Source: Streptomyces sp. ITFR-21 (GTDB lineage Bacteria; Actinomycetota; Actinomycetes; Streptomycetales; Streptomycetaceae). From it: a DNA stretch of 64,000 bases. This document shows, piece by piece, positions 21,557 to 31,362 of this stretch; the first letter of the stretch is position 1, and every line of letters starts with the position of its first letter. Made by a program: the position numbers and the translations under genes. The notes under the pieces were generated by a model. That model did not search any database and was not told where the DNA came from. It saw only the letters and a list, made by a program, of their open reading frames with translations. The stretch covers positions 4,461,001 to 4,525,000 of the forward strand of contig NZ_CP134605.1 in the NCBI RefSeq assembly GCF_031844685.1. Reading direction: 5' to 3'.

Positions 21557-23839
21557 TCAGCGGACGGGCAGCGACCGCTTGAGGAAGTCCACCTGGAGCA
21601 GCAGCAGGTTCTCCGCCACCTGCTCCTGCGAGGCCATGTGCGTCACACCGGACAGCGGCAGCACCGTGTGCGGCCGGCCCGCGGCCAGCAGCGCGGCGGA
21701 CAGCCGCAGGCTGTGTGCCACCAGGACGTTGTCGTCGGCCAGACCGTGCACCACCATCATCGGGCGGGCCGGCTCCGCGGCGTCGCGCAGACCGCCGTCC
21801 TCGGTGACCACCGAGTTGCGGGCGTAGACCTCGGGCCGCTCGTCCGGGTGGCCGAGGTAGCGCTCGGTGTAGTGGGTGTCGTACAGCCGCAGGTCGGTGA
21901 CCGGCGCGCCCACCACCGCCGCGTGGAAGACGTCCGGGCGGCGCAGCACCGCCAGCGCGGCCAGGTAGCCGCCGTACGACCAGCCGCGGACGGCCACCCG
22001 GCCCAGGTCCAGCGGGTACGGGCCGGCCAGCGCGTGCAGCGCGGCGACCTGGTCGGCCACCGACACTTCGGCGAGGTCGCCGGCGACCGACTTCTCCCAG
22101 CCGGGGGAGCGGCCCGGGGTGCCGCGGCCGTCCGCCACCACCACCGCGAAGCCCTGGTCGGCGAACCACTGGGACTCCGCCAGCGCGTTGTGCGCCGCGA
22201 GGACCCGCTGGCCGTGCGGGCCGCCGTACGGGTCCATCAGCACCGGCAGCGGGCCGTCGGCCGCCGTGTAACCGGTGGGCAGCAGTACCGCGGTCGGGAT
22301 CCGGCGCTCGCCCGCCAGCAGCAGCCGGGGCCGGCAGTCCAACCGCGGCGCCTCGGCGTACGAGGCGATCTCCGCGACCGGGACGCCGTCGCGCAGCACC
22401 ACGGTGGTGCGGCCCGGCCGGTCCGGGGCGGCGGAGGACAGCACGGTCAGCCCCCCGGCGCGCACCGCCGTGTGAACCCCGGGCCGCTCGGTGATCCGGA
22501 CCGCCCCCGAGGCGCTCACCCGGTAGACGTGCACCTCGCCGATCTCCGGGTCGGCGGCCTGCTCGCCCGCGGAGGCGGCGACCAGCACGTCCGGCCCGCC
22601 GGCCTCTTCTCTCTCTTCTCCCTCTTGTTTTCCTGCTGTCCTGCCATCCCCGCTGGCTCCGGCGGTCGCGCCCGACCCACCGGTCCCGTCGCCGGCCCCG
22701 TCACCGTCGCCGGCGGCCGGCCCGGACCGTTCCGGCGCCGCGCCGCCGACGCCCAGCAGGGCCCGCAGGTGCAGATCCCCGCCGGTCAGCGTCCTTTCGC
22801 CCACCTTGAGGACTCTTGCGCCCTCTTCGTCCGCAATTCTGACCAGCTCACCCGAGGGGCCCCAGGCCGGCGATCCAGGAAAAAGTTCCAGCCAATCTCG
22901 GTCCTCCTCCGCCAACACGGTGCCGGTCGCCCCCGTCGCCGGGTCCACGGTGAGCAGCAGCTGCTCGCGCTGGTCCCGGCGCTGCACCACCAGCAGCGGC
23001 GGGCGGCCCGCCGACCACCGCACCGACGCCAGATACGGATACCGCTCCCGGTCCCAGGCCACGTCGCGCCGCGAGCCGTCCAGTCCGAACAGGGCCAGTG
23101 AGACGTCCGCGTTGGCGGTGCCCGCCGCCGGGTACGCCACCGGGGCCGGCGCCCGGTCCGGGTACGCGGGCTCGGCGATCCACCACCGCTCCACCGGCGA
23201 CTCGTCCACCCGGGCGGCCAGCAGCGCCGAGGAGTCCGGCGCCCACCAGAAGCCGCGGGTGCGCCCCATCTCCTCGGCCGCGAGGAACTCCGCCAGCCCC
23301 CACGTCACCTGTCCGCCGTCGGGCTCCACCACCACCCGGTCGCCCTTGCCGCCGGTCTCCACCACCCGCAGCGCGCCGCCCGCCGCGTACGCCACCCAGC
23401 GCCCGTCCGGGGACGGCCGGGGGTCCATCACCGGGCCCGGCACGGCCACTTCACGCGCTCCCTCGGCCCCCGGCCGCAGGCCGGCGACGAACAGCCGCCC
23501 GGACAGCGCGAAGGCGGCCGTCGCGACATCCGCGTCCACCGCGAACCCGACCACACCCGCCGAGTGCTCCCTGGCCCGCTCCCGCAGCGCCCGCTCCGCC
23601 GCCGACAGCAGCTCCGCACCGCCCCCCAGCAGCCGCGCCGGATCCCCCACCGCCCGCTCCGCCGCCGGGCCGCCCACGGGCACGTCCAGCACCCACAGTG
23701 CCTGCGTCCGGTCCGTCCCCGACCGCGTCCGCAGGAACGCCACCCGCTCCCCGTCCGGCGCGACCGCGAAGGACCGCGGCACCCCGAGGGAGAACCGCTG
23801 CGTCCTGGCGCTGTGCCGCGGGAATGAGAGGTACGTCAT
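21557..23839 (-). CDS. S9 family prolyl/dipeptidyl peptidase (DPP IV-like)
   Basis: This 760-residue protein has an N-terminal beta-propeller (DPP_IV_N; WAPDSSALLAARVDESPVE) and a C-terminal alpha/beta hydrolase. The catalytic Ser is in RGWSYGGY, the Asp in HGLADDNV and the His in SGVTHM. MDPYGGPHGQRV is the usual oxyanion-side motif. The start at 23839 (MTYLSFPRHSARTQRF) matches the conserved actinobacterial N-terminus and was chosen over an upstream in-frame start. No signal peptide is seen, so it probably acts in the cytoplasm, trimming dipeptides from peptides brought in by neighbouring transporters. That link is inferred from position. Confidence 0.92.
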   Translation of the reverse strand: MTYLSFPRHSARTQRFSLGVPRSFAVAPDGERVAFLRTRSGTDRTQALWVLDVPVGGPAAERAVGDPARLLGGGAELLSAAERALRERAREHSAGVVGFAVDADVATAAFALSGRLFVAGLRPGAEGAREVAVPGPVMDPRPSPDGRWVAYAAGGALRVVETGGKGDRVVVEPDGGQVTWGLAEFLAAEEMGRTRGFWWAPDSSALLAARVDESPVERWWIAEPAYPDRAPAPVAYPAAGTANADVSLALFGLDGSRRDVAWDRERYPYLASVRWSAGRPPLLVVQRRDQREQLLLTVDPATGATGTVLAEEDRDWLELFPGSPAWGPSGELVRIADEEGARVLKVGERTLTGGDLHLRALLGVGGAAPERSGPAAGDGDGAGDGTGGSGATAGASGDGRTAGKQEGEEREEAGGPDVLVAASAGEQAADPEIGEVHVYRVSASGAVRITERPGVHTAVRAGGLTVLSSAAPDRPGRTTVVLRDGVPVAEIASYAEAPRLDCRPRLLLAGERRIPTAVLLPTGYTAADGPLPVLMDPYGGPHGQRVLAAHNALAESQWFADQGFAVVVADGRGTPGRSPGWEKSVAGDLAEVSVADQVAALHALAGPYPLDLGRVAVRGWSYGGYLAALAVLRRPDVFHAAVVGAPVTDLRLYDTHYTERYLGHPDERPEVYARNSVVTEDGGLRDAAEPARPMMVVHGLADDNVLVAHSLRLSAALLAAGRPHTVLPLSGVTHMASQEQVAENLLLLQVDFLKRSLPVR

Positions 23840-24096
23840 AGCCAGGACACTAGATGCTGCCTCCGACAACCGCCTCCGTTTTTGCACCGCGACCCGCCCC
23901 GCGCTCCTGACCAGCGCCGGAGCACACTCCCTCGGCTCCCGGCGGCGCCCCGGGGGTGGCTGGAAACCGTCATGCGCCCCCGCGTGCTTCCGTGCACCGA
24001 CTTATGCGGTGGCACGGAAAGTTATGATCCGTAGCCGTGGGTGGGTAAGAAGCGAGTGGCAACTGACATGACCCTGCGTACCTGGAGGTGGCCGCT

Positions 24097-24291
24097 GTGG
24101 CACTTTCGATTTCGGCGGTGCTGCTGCTGCTGGTCGTCGTGATCTTGCTGATCCGCCGGTCCGGGCTCAAAGCGGGGCACGCCATCGCCTGCGTTCTTCT
24201 CGGCTTCTACCTGGCGGCGTCCTCGATCGCCCCGACGATCAGCGATTTCACCAGCAACGTGGCCAATATGATCAGCGGCATCAAGTTCTGA
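24097..24291 (+). CDS. Small conserved membrane protein
   Basis: This 64-residue protein starts at the GTG at 24097, eight bases after GGAGG (24084-24088). Residues 2-20 form one hydrophobic helix (SISAVLLLLVVVILLI). A basic turn RRSGLKAG leads to a second amphipathic or membrane helix (HAIACVLLGFYLAASSIAP). The protein ends ANMISGIKF. Such short proteins are conserved in streptomycetes; the function is unknown. Confidence 0.75.
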   Translation: MALSISAVLLLLVVVILLIRRSGLKAGHAIACVLLGFYLAASSIAPTISDFTSNVANMISGIKF

Positions 24292-24358
24292 GGCCGCTGA
24301 TCCTTCCGTCCGGCCGGGCCGGGCGGGGCGGGCCGGACGGCGGTCGTAGGCTTCGGTC

Positions 24359-25255
24359 ATGACCGAGCTCCCCGACCGGCGGCTGCTGCTCGTCCACGCC
24401 CACCCGGACGACGAGACCATCAACAACGGCGCCACCATGGCCAAGTACGCCGCCGAGGGCGCACTGGTCACCCTCGTCACCTGCACGCTGGGCGAGGAGG
24501 GCGAGGTCATCCCGCCCGAACTGGCCCACCTGGCGGCCGACCGGGACGACACCCTCGGCGAGTACCGGATCGGCGAACTGGCCGCGGCCATGGCCGAGCT
24601 GGGCGTCGCCGACCACCGCTTCCTGGGCGGCCCCGGCCGCTACCGCGACTCCGGCATGATGGGCGTGCCGCAGAACGAGGAGCCGGGCTGCTTCTGGCAG
24701 GCCGACCTGGACGAGGCGGCCGGCCACCTCGCCGAGGTCATCCTCGAGGTCCGCCCGCAGGCCCTGGTCACGTACGACGGCAACGGCGGCTACGGCCACC
24801 CCGACCACATCCAGGCCCACCGGGTCGCCCTGCGCGGCTACGAACTCGCCGCCGGCCAGGGCCACCGCGTCGCCCGGGTCTACGAGAACTGCACCCCGCG
24901 CTCGGTGGTCGAGGCCGGCTTCCGGCGGCTCGCCGAGGCCGGCAAGCAGTTCCCCTTCGGCGGTGTCGCCACCGTCGCGGACGTGCCCGGCGTAGTGGAC
25001 GACGAACTGGTGACCGTGGCGGTCGACGGTACCGCGTACGCCGACCGCAAGACCGCGGGAATGCGTGCGCACGCCAGCCAGATCGCCGTCGACGGACCCT
25101 TCTTCGCCCTGTCCAACGACCTCGGGCAGCCGTACTTCGCCACCGAGTACTACCGCCAGGTACGCGGCGACGCGCTGCCCTCCGGCCCGTCCGCGCCCCC
25201 GGGGGGCCGCTGGGCCGACGACCTCTTCGACCCGCCGGCCGGCGGAGCGGCGTGA
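24359..25255 (+). CDS. mshB: GlcNAc-Ins deacetylase MshB (mycothiol synthesis)
   Basis: This 298-residue LmbE-family zinc deacetylase has the metal motif HAHPDDE near residue 15 and the second ligand region [12 protein letters not shown] at about 143-154. [20 protein letters not shown] is typical of MshB rather than of Mca. MshB removes the acetyl group from 1-O-(2-acetamido-2-deoxyglucopyranosyl)-myo-inositol, the second committed step of mycothiol synthesis. The stop overlaps the start of the following membrane-protein gene (TGATG). Confidence 0.93.
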   Translation: MTELPDRRLLLVHAHPDDETINNGATMAKYAAEGALVTLVTCTLGEEGEVIPPELAHLAADRDDTLGEYRIGELAAAMAELGVADHRFLGGPGRYRDSGMMGVPQNEEPGCFWQADLDEAAGHLAEVILEVRPQALVTYDGNGGYGHPDHIQAHRVALRGYELAAGQGHRVARVYENCTPRSVVEAGFRRLAEAGKQFPFGGVATVADVPGVVDDELVTVAVDGTAYADRKTAGMRAHASQIAVDGPFFALSNDLGQPYFATEYYRQVRGDALPSGPSAPPGGRWADDLFDPPAGGAA

Positions 25256-25614
25256 TGGCCCGGCCGGCCCGCGTCGCCTCGTACGTCCTGCTGGGGGCGC
25301 TCGGCGCGCTCGTCGCCGTCGCCGGCGCACTGCTGCAGGCCGGCTGGTTCCCCGGCGGCCTGCTGCTCGGCCTGGCCGGGTGCGCGGCGCTCTTCTACGG
25401 CGGTGTGGTCGCCACCGGCACCCGGCTCGGCGCGGTGGTGCCGGCCGCGGTGTGGGTGGTGTGCGTGATGGTGCTGAGCACCTCCCGGCCGGAGGGCGAC
25501 TTCCTGTTCGCGGCCGGTGTCGGACCGTACATCTACCTGCTCGGCGGGGCGATGGTGGCGGTGATCTGCGCCACGGTGCCCCAACTGCCCCCATCGGGCC
25601 CGAATACCGCCTGA
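25255..25614 (+). CDS. DUF6113-like membrane protein coupled to mshB
   Basis: This 119-residue protein has four hydrophobic segments (starting SYVLLGALGALVAVAGALLQ, and later FYGGVVATG, VPAAVWVVCVMVLST, GGAMVAVICATV). The ATG at 25255 shares one base with the mshB stop, indicating translational coupling; a GTG at 25252 is an alternative start. Similar small membrane proteins follow mshB in many streptomycetes. The function is unknown. Confidence 0.78.
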   Translation: MARPARVASYVLLGALGALVAVAGALLQAGWFPGGLLLGLAGCAALFYGGVVATGTRLGAVVPAAVWVVCVMVLSTSRPEGDFLFAAGVGPYIYLLGGAMVAVICATVPQLPPSGPNTA

Positions 25615-25767
25615 CTTGGCGAGCGGGGCCCGGGTCGTGGTTGGCTGAACCCCAGCGTTCCCGTCGGACCAGGGATGCCACCGCGCGCAGGTCGGTAAGG
25701 TGGTGCGTGCCGGCGAGCCGCCCGCGGAGAGCCGTACGGGTGGCGTAGCTAACCGGGAGAGCCTGCA

Positions 25768-27996
25768 TTGAGCCGTGACACTGACAGTTCGTCCGCCGGG
25801 TCCCAGGGCCGCGGCGGCCCCGCGTACCCGTCGGGGACACCGCCGTACGGGACACGTCCGTTCCCGTCGCTGCACCCCCAGGAGCGGGCCACCCCGGCGA
25901 GCGCCCCGGCGCCCGGAGCCGCTCCGGCGGCTGCCGAGCCGCCGGCCGAGCCCGCCGCGGACGAGCCCAGGACCGAGACGACGCTGACCACCCGGATCCG
26001 GATCAACATCCCCGGGTCGCGGCCGATCCCGCCGGTCGTGGTCCGCACCACCGTGGACGACAGCGCGGCGGCACCCGCCGGCGCGGCGGACGAACCGGCG
26101 GGCACGGCGCCCGGCGGCCCCACCGAGGCCGAGCCCGCGCCGGAGAAGGCGTCCGACTGGTTCGCCCCGCGCAAGCCGGTCGCCACGCCGCCCACCCCGC
26201 TGCCGGGCACCCCCGAGCCGACCGCGCCGATCCCCGGCCCCGGCCCCGGCCCGACGACGGGTCCCGTTCCCGGCGCCGGTCCCGTTCCCGGGCTCGTCCC
26301 GGGCTCGGGTTTCCCGGGGCAGGGCGCGCCCTACGGCTCGGGTTCCGGCGCCGACGCCTTCGCCGGGCCGCCCGCCGCCCCCTACCGGGACCGCCCGCCG
26401 GCCGGCTCCTACGCCGACGCCTACGACACCGTTTCCGGCCCCCTCCCGCCCATGGACCCGAACGCGGCCCCCGGCGGCTTCCCGCCGCCCGCCCCGACCG
26501 GCCCCCGGGGCCCGCGGGACGCCTCCGCGGCCGGCGTCGAGCAGGCGCCGCATACGGCCGGCACCGAGAACTTCCCGCCCGGGGTGCCCCGCGCCGCCGA
26601 GTCCTTCCCCGGCGGCCACTCGCCGTACGGCGCTGCGAACCCGGCCGGGCCGCCCACCGACGGCCCCTTCCCCGGCTACCAGCCGCCCGCCGGCTCCGGC
26701 GGCCCCGCGGCCTCCGGTGGCCCCGCGGCCTCCGGTGGCCCCGCCGGGCCGGCCGGGTCCGGCGGCCCCGCCGGGCCCACCACCGGTCCGGCCACCGGAA
26801 CCATGCCGGTGCCGCCGGTCGGCCGGACCGGGCCGCGCCCGCCCACGCCGACCGCCGACGCCGGGCCGACGACGCCGCCTCAGGAGCGGCTCACCGACGA
26901 CACCCTGGTCAGCGGCATCCCCCGGGTGCCGTCGAGCGCGTCGAGCACCCCTCGCCCGGCCTTCACCGGCCCCCGGCCGCCGGCGCCCGACCCCGCCGCC
27001 ACTCCCGCCCCCGCCGCCCCCGCCGCCTCCCGGCCGAAGAAGAAGGGGCGGTCACCGCGCTCGGTGCTCGGCCTGCTCGTCGGGCTGGTAGGCGGCGTCC
27101 TCGTCGTGGCGTACGGCGCCGGCCTGCTGATGAACCACGCCGACGTGCCCAAGGGAACCACCGTGCTCGGCGTCGACATCGGCAACGAGAGCACCGACGA
27201 GGCCGGCCGCTCCCTCGACCAGGCGCTCGCCGGACGCACGACCGCGCCGCTGACCCTCACCATCGGCGGCCGCGAGCAGACCCTCAAGCCGTCCATCGCC
27301 GGCCTGTCCTTCGACTCCGACGCCACGGTCCGCGAGGTCGCGCACTCCGTCTACAACCCGGCCACCGTGATCGGCTCCCTCTTCGGCGGCACCCACCCCG
27401 CCGACCCGGTGATCCTGGTCGACGAGGACAAGCTGACGGCCGCCCTCAAGACGGTCGCCGGCCGCAACAGCACCGCCACCGACGGCATGATCCGCTTCGA
27501 GCCCAACAAGGTTGTCCCGATCCCCGGCAAGGCCGGCTCCTCCTTCGACGTGGAGTCGGCTGCCCACCAGGTCGCCGCCGCCTACCGGGTCCGCGCCCAG
27601 ACCGGCGCCAACACCCCGATCGACCTGGCGGTCACCACCGTCCAGCCCAAGGTCACCCAGGCCGAACTCAACCGGGCGGTCGACGGCTTCGCCGCGCACG
27701 CGATGTCGCACATCACCACGGTCCGCGCGGACGCCCTGCACTCCATCAAGATCGGCCCGGCCGTCTCGCTGCCGAAGATCCTCACCATGCTCCCGGACGA
27801 CGCGGGCCGCCTCCAGCCGCACATCGACCTGACCGCCCTGCAGAACCTGTACGGCAGCGCCTTCGACGGCGTCCTCATCAAGCGCGCCGACGGCACCAGG
27901 ACCGCCGTCACCCCGCAGGACGTCGCCAACGCCCTGCTGCCGGGCCTCGACGCCGCCAAGGACACGACGGTCACTTTGGCGGGCGTGGCGGGGTAG
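25768..27996 (+). CDS. Membrane protein with putative peptidoglycan-binding (YoaR-like) domain
   Basis: This 742-residue protein starts at a TTG preceded by GGGAGA. Residues 1-420 are a disordered Pro/Gly/Ala-rich cytoplasmic region with short repeats (GGPAASGGPAASGGPAG). A basic stop-transfer KKKGRSPR precedes one membrane helix at about 430-452 (LGLLVGLVGGVLVVAYGAGL). The extracellular part (about 455-742) carries two PG_binding_4-type units (TVLGVDIGNESTDEAGRSLD; VDLAVTTVQPKVT-like). It probably anchors to the cell wall. The second repeat lacks an attached L,D-transpeptidase or VanW domain. Confidence 0.75.
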   Translation: MSRDTDSSSAGSQGRGGPAYPSGTPPYGTRPFPSLHPQERATPASAPAPGAAPAAAEPPAEPAADEPRTETTLTTRIRINIPGSRPIPPVVVRTTVDDSAAAPAGAADEPAGTAPGGPTEAEPAPEKASDWFAPRKPVATPPTPLPGTPEPTAPIPGPGPGPTTGPVPGAGPVPGLVPGSGFPGQGAPYGSGSGADAFAGPPAAPYRDRPPAGSYADAYDTVSGPLPPMDPNAAPGGFPPPAPTGPRGPRDASAAGVEQAPHTAGTENFPPGVPRAAESFPGGHSPYGAANPAGPPTDGPFPGYQPPAGSGGPAASGGPAASGGPAGPAGSGGPAGPTTGPATGTMPVPPVGRTGPRPPTPTADAGPTTPPQERLTDDTLVSGIPRVPSSASSTPRPAFTGPRPPAPDPAATPAPAAPAASRPKKKGRSPRSVLGLLVGLVGGVLVVAYGAGLLMNHADVPKGTTVLGVDIGNESTDEAGRSLDQALAGRTTAPLTLTIGGREQTLKPSIAGLSFDSDATVREVAHSVYNPATVIGSLFGGTHPADPVILVDEDKLTAALKTVAGRNSTATDGMIRFEPNKVVPIPGKAGSSFDVESAAHQVAAAYRVRAQTGANTPIDLAVTTVQPKVTQAELNRAVDGFAAHAMSHITTVRADALHSIKIGPAVSLPKILTMLPDDAGRLQPHIDLTALQNLYGSAFDGVLIKRADGTRTAVTPQDVANALLPGLDAAKDTTVTLAGVAG

Positions 27997-28080
27997 TGGT
28001 GGCGGTGCCTGTCCGGGGCGCCGTTGGGTGGGTGCTGTCGGCGGTCAGGTGAACGTGGGGGCGGGCCGCAGGGGGTATTC

Positions 28081-28146
28081 GGTGCCGTGGGGTGGGTGCC
28101 CGCCCCACGGCACCCTCACGTCGCCGGGCACCCACCCCACGGCACC
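28081..28146. terminator. 22-bp perfect inverted repeat downstream of the wall-binding protein gene
   Basis: Arms 28081-28102 and 28125-28146 are exact reverse complements around a 22-nt loop, and the loop contains an extra copy of ccccacggcacc (28103-28114). It lies 85 bp after the stop at 27996. It could be a terminator or a trace of a small repeat-type element. Confidence 0.6.
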
Positions 28147-28498
28147 CCCACCCCCGACCGCACCCATGCGGCGCCCCAACGCCGCGCCTACCACCACCGG
28201 CGTACGGTCGTCCTCCTCCTCGCTCCACCGCGCGACGAACGGCACCGGGATCCGGCGGTCAGCCGGGGCACCTGTTCCACTTCCATGGCGAGTCGTATTC
28301 CGCTCCCGGGACGGGACCCGGGTGGCCGCAGTTGTGTCCATGGCATCGCTTTCTTGTGGGAGACGGTTGACGGGCTCGGGGTCCGGGCGCCGTTGGTGGC
28401 CGTGCCCGTGTCCGTGCCGTGGGTCGCTCCGGTGAAAAACCCGCCGTGCTTCGTCGACGGCTTCCGGACGGGCCACCACCTGGAGACCGAACGGCACC

Positions 28499-29175
28499 GC
28501 TTCCCTATGGGAGCGCGGTGACCATGCCCCCGACGAGCCCACCCAGGTGGAGCTGGCGCATCTGCTCCAGATCCCCGAGTCCGTCCGGTGCGCGGTGCCA
28601 TGGCCCCGCTGGCTTCCCGCCTGGGACCCTTCGCCCCTCGGCCTGCCGTGGACCCAGGGAGCCATCCTGAAAACTCCGACCCTCGTTTCGGGGAGTGCAC
28701 CGACGGATCGCAGGGGCTTCCTGGGCATCGGCGGAGTCGCGCTCGTGGGCCTGGCCGCCCAGTGGGCCGCCGCTGCCCCCGCCATCGCTGCGGCCGCGCC
28801 GGGTGACACCGTCACACCCGGCACCGTCGACCGTATGGCTGAGCGGGTGGAGTCGCTCCGCGCGATGGAGCAGGAGACCGGTGGGGTCGACTTCCTGGAG
28901 TCCGCCCGCGCCGATCTGCGGCTGATCACTCGGCTCCTCGACAGCGGCCGGTACACCGAGCGGACCGCCCAACGCCTCTACACGCTGGCTGCCGAGGTCT
29001 GCTGCCTGCTCGGTTGGATCAGCTACGACGCCAGCCCGCACACCGCCGCTCAGCAGCACTACACGGTGGCCCTCCGTGCGGCCAAGGCCGCCGGAGACGA
29101 CACCCTCGGCGCGCACACTCTGTGCTTCATGGCGACCTGTACCGCCCCTAGAGGTCGGGGACGCGACTGGCGGGA
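28499..29175 (+). pseudogene. XRE-type regulator with TPR region, truncated at both ends
   Basis: In one frame the stretch reads SLWERGDHAPDEPTQVELAH, the end of a helix-turn-helix and its following linker. WPRWLPAW and DRRGFLGIGGVALVGLA follow, then the start of a TPR region (TAQRLYTLAAEVCCLLGWIS, GAHTLCFMAT). This is the layout of Streptomyces helix-turn-helix/TPR regulators. The N-terminal HTH is degenerate or frameshifted upstream of 28500, with no valid start. The similarity stops at about 29133, some 40 bp before the IS256-family element. The gene is therefore broken at both ends. Confidence 0.6.
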
Positions 29176-30561
29176 GTGTCTAATCAACGGCGGATCTGCT
29201 GGTCATGGGAGAGGCGCCAGGTGAGTGTGACGATGATCGAGCACGAGTCCGTCGGGGAGTTGGTCGGTGTGGCTACGTCGGGCGAGCGGTTGATCGCGAT
29301 GCTGGTCGAGCGGGCCCGGAGTGAGGGCGTGCCGCTGACCGGTGAGGGCGGGCTGTTGCAGCAGCTGGCCAAGCGGGTGCTGGAGGGTGTGCTGGAGGCT
29401 GTGCTGGAGGGTGAGATCACCGGTCACCTCGGCTACGGCAAGCATGATCCGGTGGGGAAGAACAGCGGCAGCAGCCGCAACGGCACCCGGGGGAAGACCG
29501 TGCTGACCGATGTCGGGCCGGTCGAGGTCAAGGTGCCGAGGGACGTGGAGGGCAGCTTCGAGCCGCAGACCGTCAGGAAGCGGCAGCGGCGGCTGGCGGG
29601 TGTGGATGAGATGGTGCTGTCGCTGTCCGCGAAGGGCCCCACCCGCGGGGAGATCTCCGAGCACCTGGCCGGGGTCTACGGCGCCGAGGACTCCAAACAG
29701 ACCATCTCCACCATCACCGGCCAGGTGATGGACGGCACGGCCGAACGGCAGAACCGGCCGCTGGACCGCGTCTACCCGGTCCTGTCCGTGGACGCCGTCA
29801 ACGTCAAGATCAGGGACGGAAAGGTCGCCAACCGGCCCGTCTACGTCGTCATGGCCGTCACCGCCGAGGGCGCCCGCGACATCCCCGGCATCCGGGCCGG
29901 CGACGGCGGCGAGGGCGCGCAGTACTGGCTGCAGGTGTTCACCGGACTGAGGAACCGCAGCCTGCACGACGTGCTGATGCTGGTCTGCGACGGACTCAAG
30001 GGCCTGCCCGACGCGGTCGGGACGGTCCGGCTCCGCACCATCGTGCAAAAGTGCATCGTCCACCTCCTGGGCAACACCTGGCGCTACGCGGCCCGCCGAA
30101 ACCGGGACAAGACCGTCAAAGCACTCAAGCCCGTCCACACCGCACCGAACCAGAGCACGGCAGCCGAACGCTTCTCAGAGTTCCAGGACACCTGGGGGAA
30201 GAGGTACCCCGCGATCATCAGGCTCCGGGAGAACGCCTGGGCCGAGTCCGTGCCCTTCCTCTCCTCCGACGTCGAGATCCGCACCGTCATCTGCCCGACC
30301 AACGCCATCGAGTCCGTCAACGCGCGGATACGCGAGGCCGTCCGGGCCCGCGGGCACTTCCCCAACGAGGCCGCCGCCCTGAAATGCGTCTACATGACCC
30401 TCATGACCCTCATGACCCTCGACCCGACCGGCAAGGGCCGCAAGAAGTGGACCATGCGCTGGAAGGCACCACGCAACGCCTTCCAGACCGCTTTCGAGGG
30501 CCGGCTCACCCCGGCCAACAACTGAACCCTCAACAACCAAGATCAGCCGTTAAATTGACAC
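29176..30561 (+). mobile_element. IS256-family insertion sequence
   Basis: The 1,386-bp element is bounded by imperfect inverted repeats: the left end reads gtgtctaatcaacggcggat and the right end, reverse-complemented, reads gtgtcaatttaacggctgat. It holds one transposase gene. The flanks (tggcggga on the left, accccgac on the right) show no 8-9 bp target duplication, and different broken genes lie on each side. A deletion or recombination after insertion is likely. Confidence 0.85.
29221..30525 (+). CDS. IS256-family DDE transposase
   Basis: The GTG at 29221 follows a GGGAGAGG ribosome site and gives 434 residues. The N-terminal region (LLQQLAKRVLEGVLEAVLEG, LGYGKHDPVGKN) is typical of IS256/IS6120-type proteins. 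The catalytic core has the first Asp in LSVDAVNVKIRDGK, the second in LMLVCDGLKGLPDAV, the signature KCIVHLLGN and the Glu in CPTNAIESVNARIR. The enzyme looks complete and possibly active. It occupies nearly the whole element. Confidence 0.93.
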   Translation: MSVTMIEHESVGELVGVATSGERLIAMLVERARSEGVPLTGEGGLLQQLAKRVLEGVLEAVLEGEITGHLGYGKHDPVGKNSGSSRNGTRGKTVLTDVGPVEVKVPRDVEGSFEPQTVRKRQRRLAGVDEMVLSLSAKGPTRGEISEHLAGVYGAEDSKQTISTITGQVMDGTAERQNRPLDRVYPVLSVDAVNVKIRDGKVANRPVYVVMAVTAEGARDIPGIRAGDGGEGAQYWLQVFTGLRNRSLHDVLMLVCDGLKGLPDAVGTVRLRTIVQKCIVHLLGNTWRYAARRNRDKTVKALKPVHTAPNQSTAAERFSEFQDTWGKRYPAIIRLRENAWAESVPFLSSDVEIRTVICPTNAIESVNARIREAVRARGHFPNEAAALKCVYMTLMTLMTLDPTGKGRKKWTMRWKAPRNAFQTAFEGRLTPANN

Positions 30562-31040
30562 ACCCCGACTGGGGAGAGATGACCATCCGCGTCGTCGCCA
30601 GCCTACGCGCCCTCATCGGCTCGAATGAGAGTGATCCACGCGCCGTGGAGCTGGTGAACGAAGTCTCCACAGGAAGCGAGGCCTTCCGCCGCCTGTGGGC
30701 GCGGCACGACGTCAGCCCCCGGGGTGCCGGCACCTCACAGATCGACCACCCGCAGGTGGGCCGGCTGGAGCCGTGTTACGAACGGCTCCTGCTCGCTGGC
30801 ACCGACGGCCAGCTCCCCGTCGTACACCACGCCGATCCCGACAGTCCCACCGCACAGAAACTGACCCAGCTCGCCGACACCCTCAGCACGAAGGGAGCCA
30901 ACGCCGCTCCCGAGACAAGACGCCGTACTCAACCTCCGTGGACAGAACATCCAGGACGGACCGGCGAGGTACCTCCCCCGGCACCGAGCAGGCAACCAGG
31001 GGCGGAGCGCACACGTGTCGGTGTGGAAGAACCACGGTGA
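30562..31040 (+). pseudogene. MmyB-like regulator, C-terminal fragment
   Basis: Immediately after the insertion sequence, one frame reads MTIRVVASLRALIG, EEAFRRLWARHDVSP-type sequence (seen as SEAFRRLWARHDVSP), QIDHPQVGRLEPCYERLLL and VVHHADPDSPTAQKL. This is the C-terminal ligand-binding half of MmyB-like XRE regulators. The N-terminal HTH half is absent, and the reading frame enters from the IS end without a start. After about 30893 the similarity ends and the sequence is low-complexity. It is not the missing part of the regulator on the left of the IS, which is a TPR-type protein. Confidence 0.65.
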
Positions 31041-31065
31041 GAAGACGGCCTACGGAAGTCCTTGG

Positions 31066-31104
31066 CTCACCCTCACCCTCACCCTCACCCTCTCCCTCAC
31101 CCTC
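31066..31104. repeat. ctcacc hexanucleotide repeat
   Basis: About five tandem ctcacc units are followed by imperfect ones. The stretch 31041-31362 otherwise holds no gene I can support; it is GC-rich spacer leading to the GTG start of the next gene. Confidence 0.8.
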
Positions 31105-31362
31105 GACCTCGCCGCCGGCTCCCACGTGCTCGCCGTCGGGTACGTGCCCGGGAACGGACGGGGCAGGCCGAGAACGTACCGCTTCTCCGCCCGGTCGACC
31201 CGCACGTGCCGTCGGGCACGGCGGCGGGACGTGGTTCGGGCGGGGTCAGGGACCGGTCGGTCGGCGGGGCGGCGGGGGTCCGCGGCTCGGCGGGGTGCGG
31301 CGGCGCACTCCGGGTGGCTGAGGGGTGCGGGGAGGGGCGGGGCGGGGGAGTAGGGTCCGGGG

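Noticed and set aside
28160-28341. Reverse-strand start MDTTAATRVPSRERNT with PVPFVARWSEEEDD, possibly the N-terminus of a small streptomycete protein
   Set aside because: Only about 20 residues look conserved before it runs into the repeat-rich hairpin, too little to call a gene or pseudogene.
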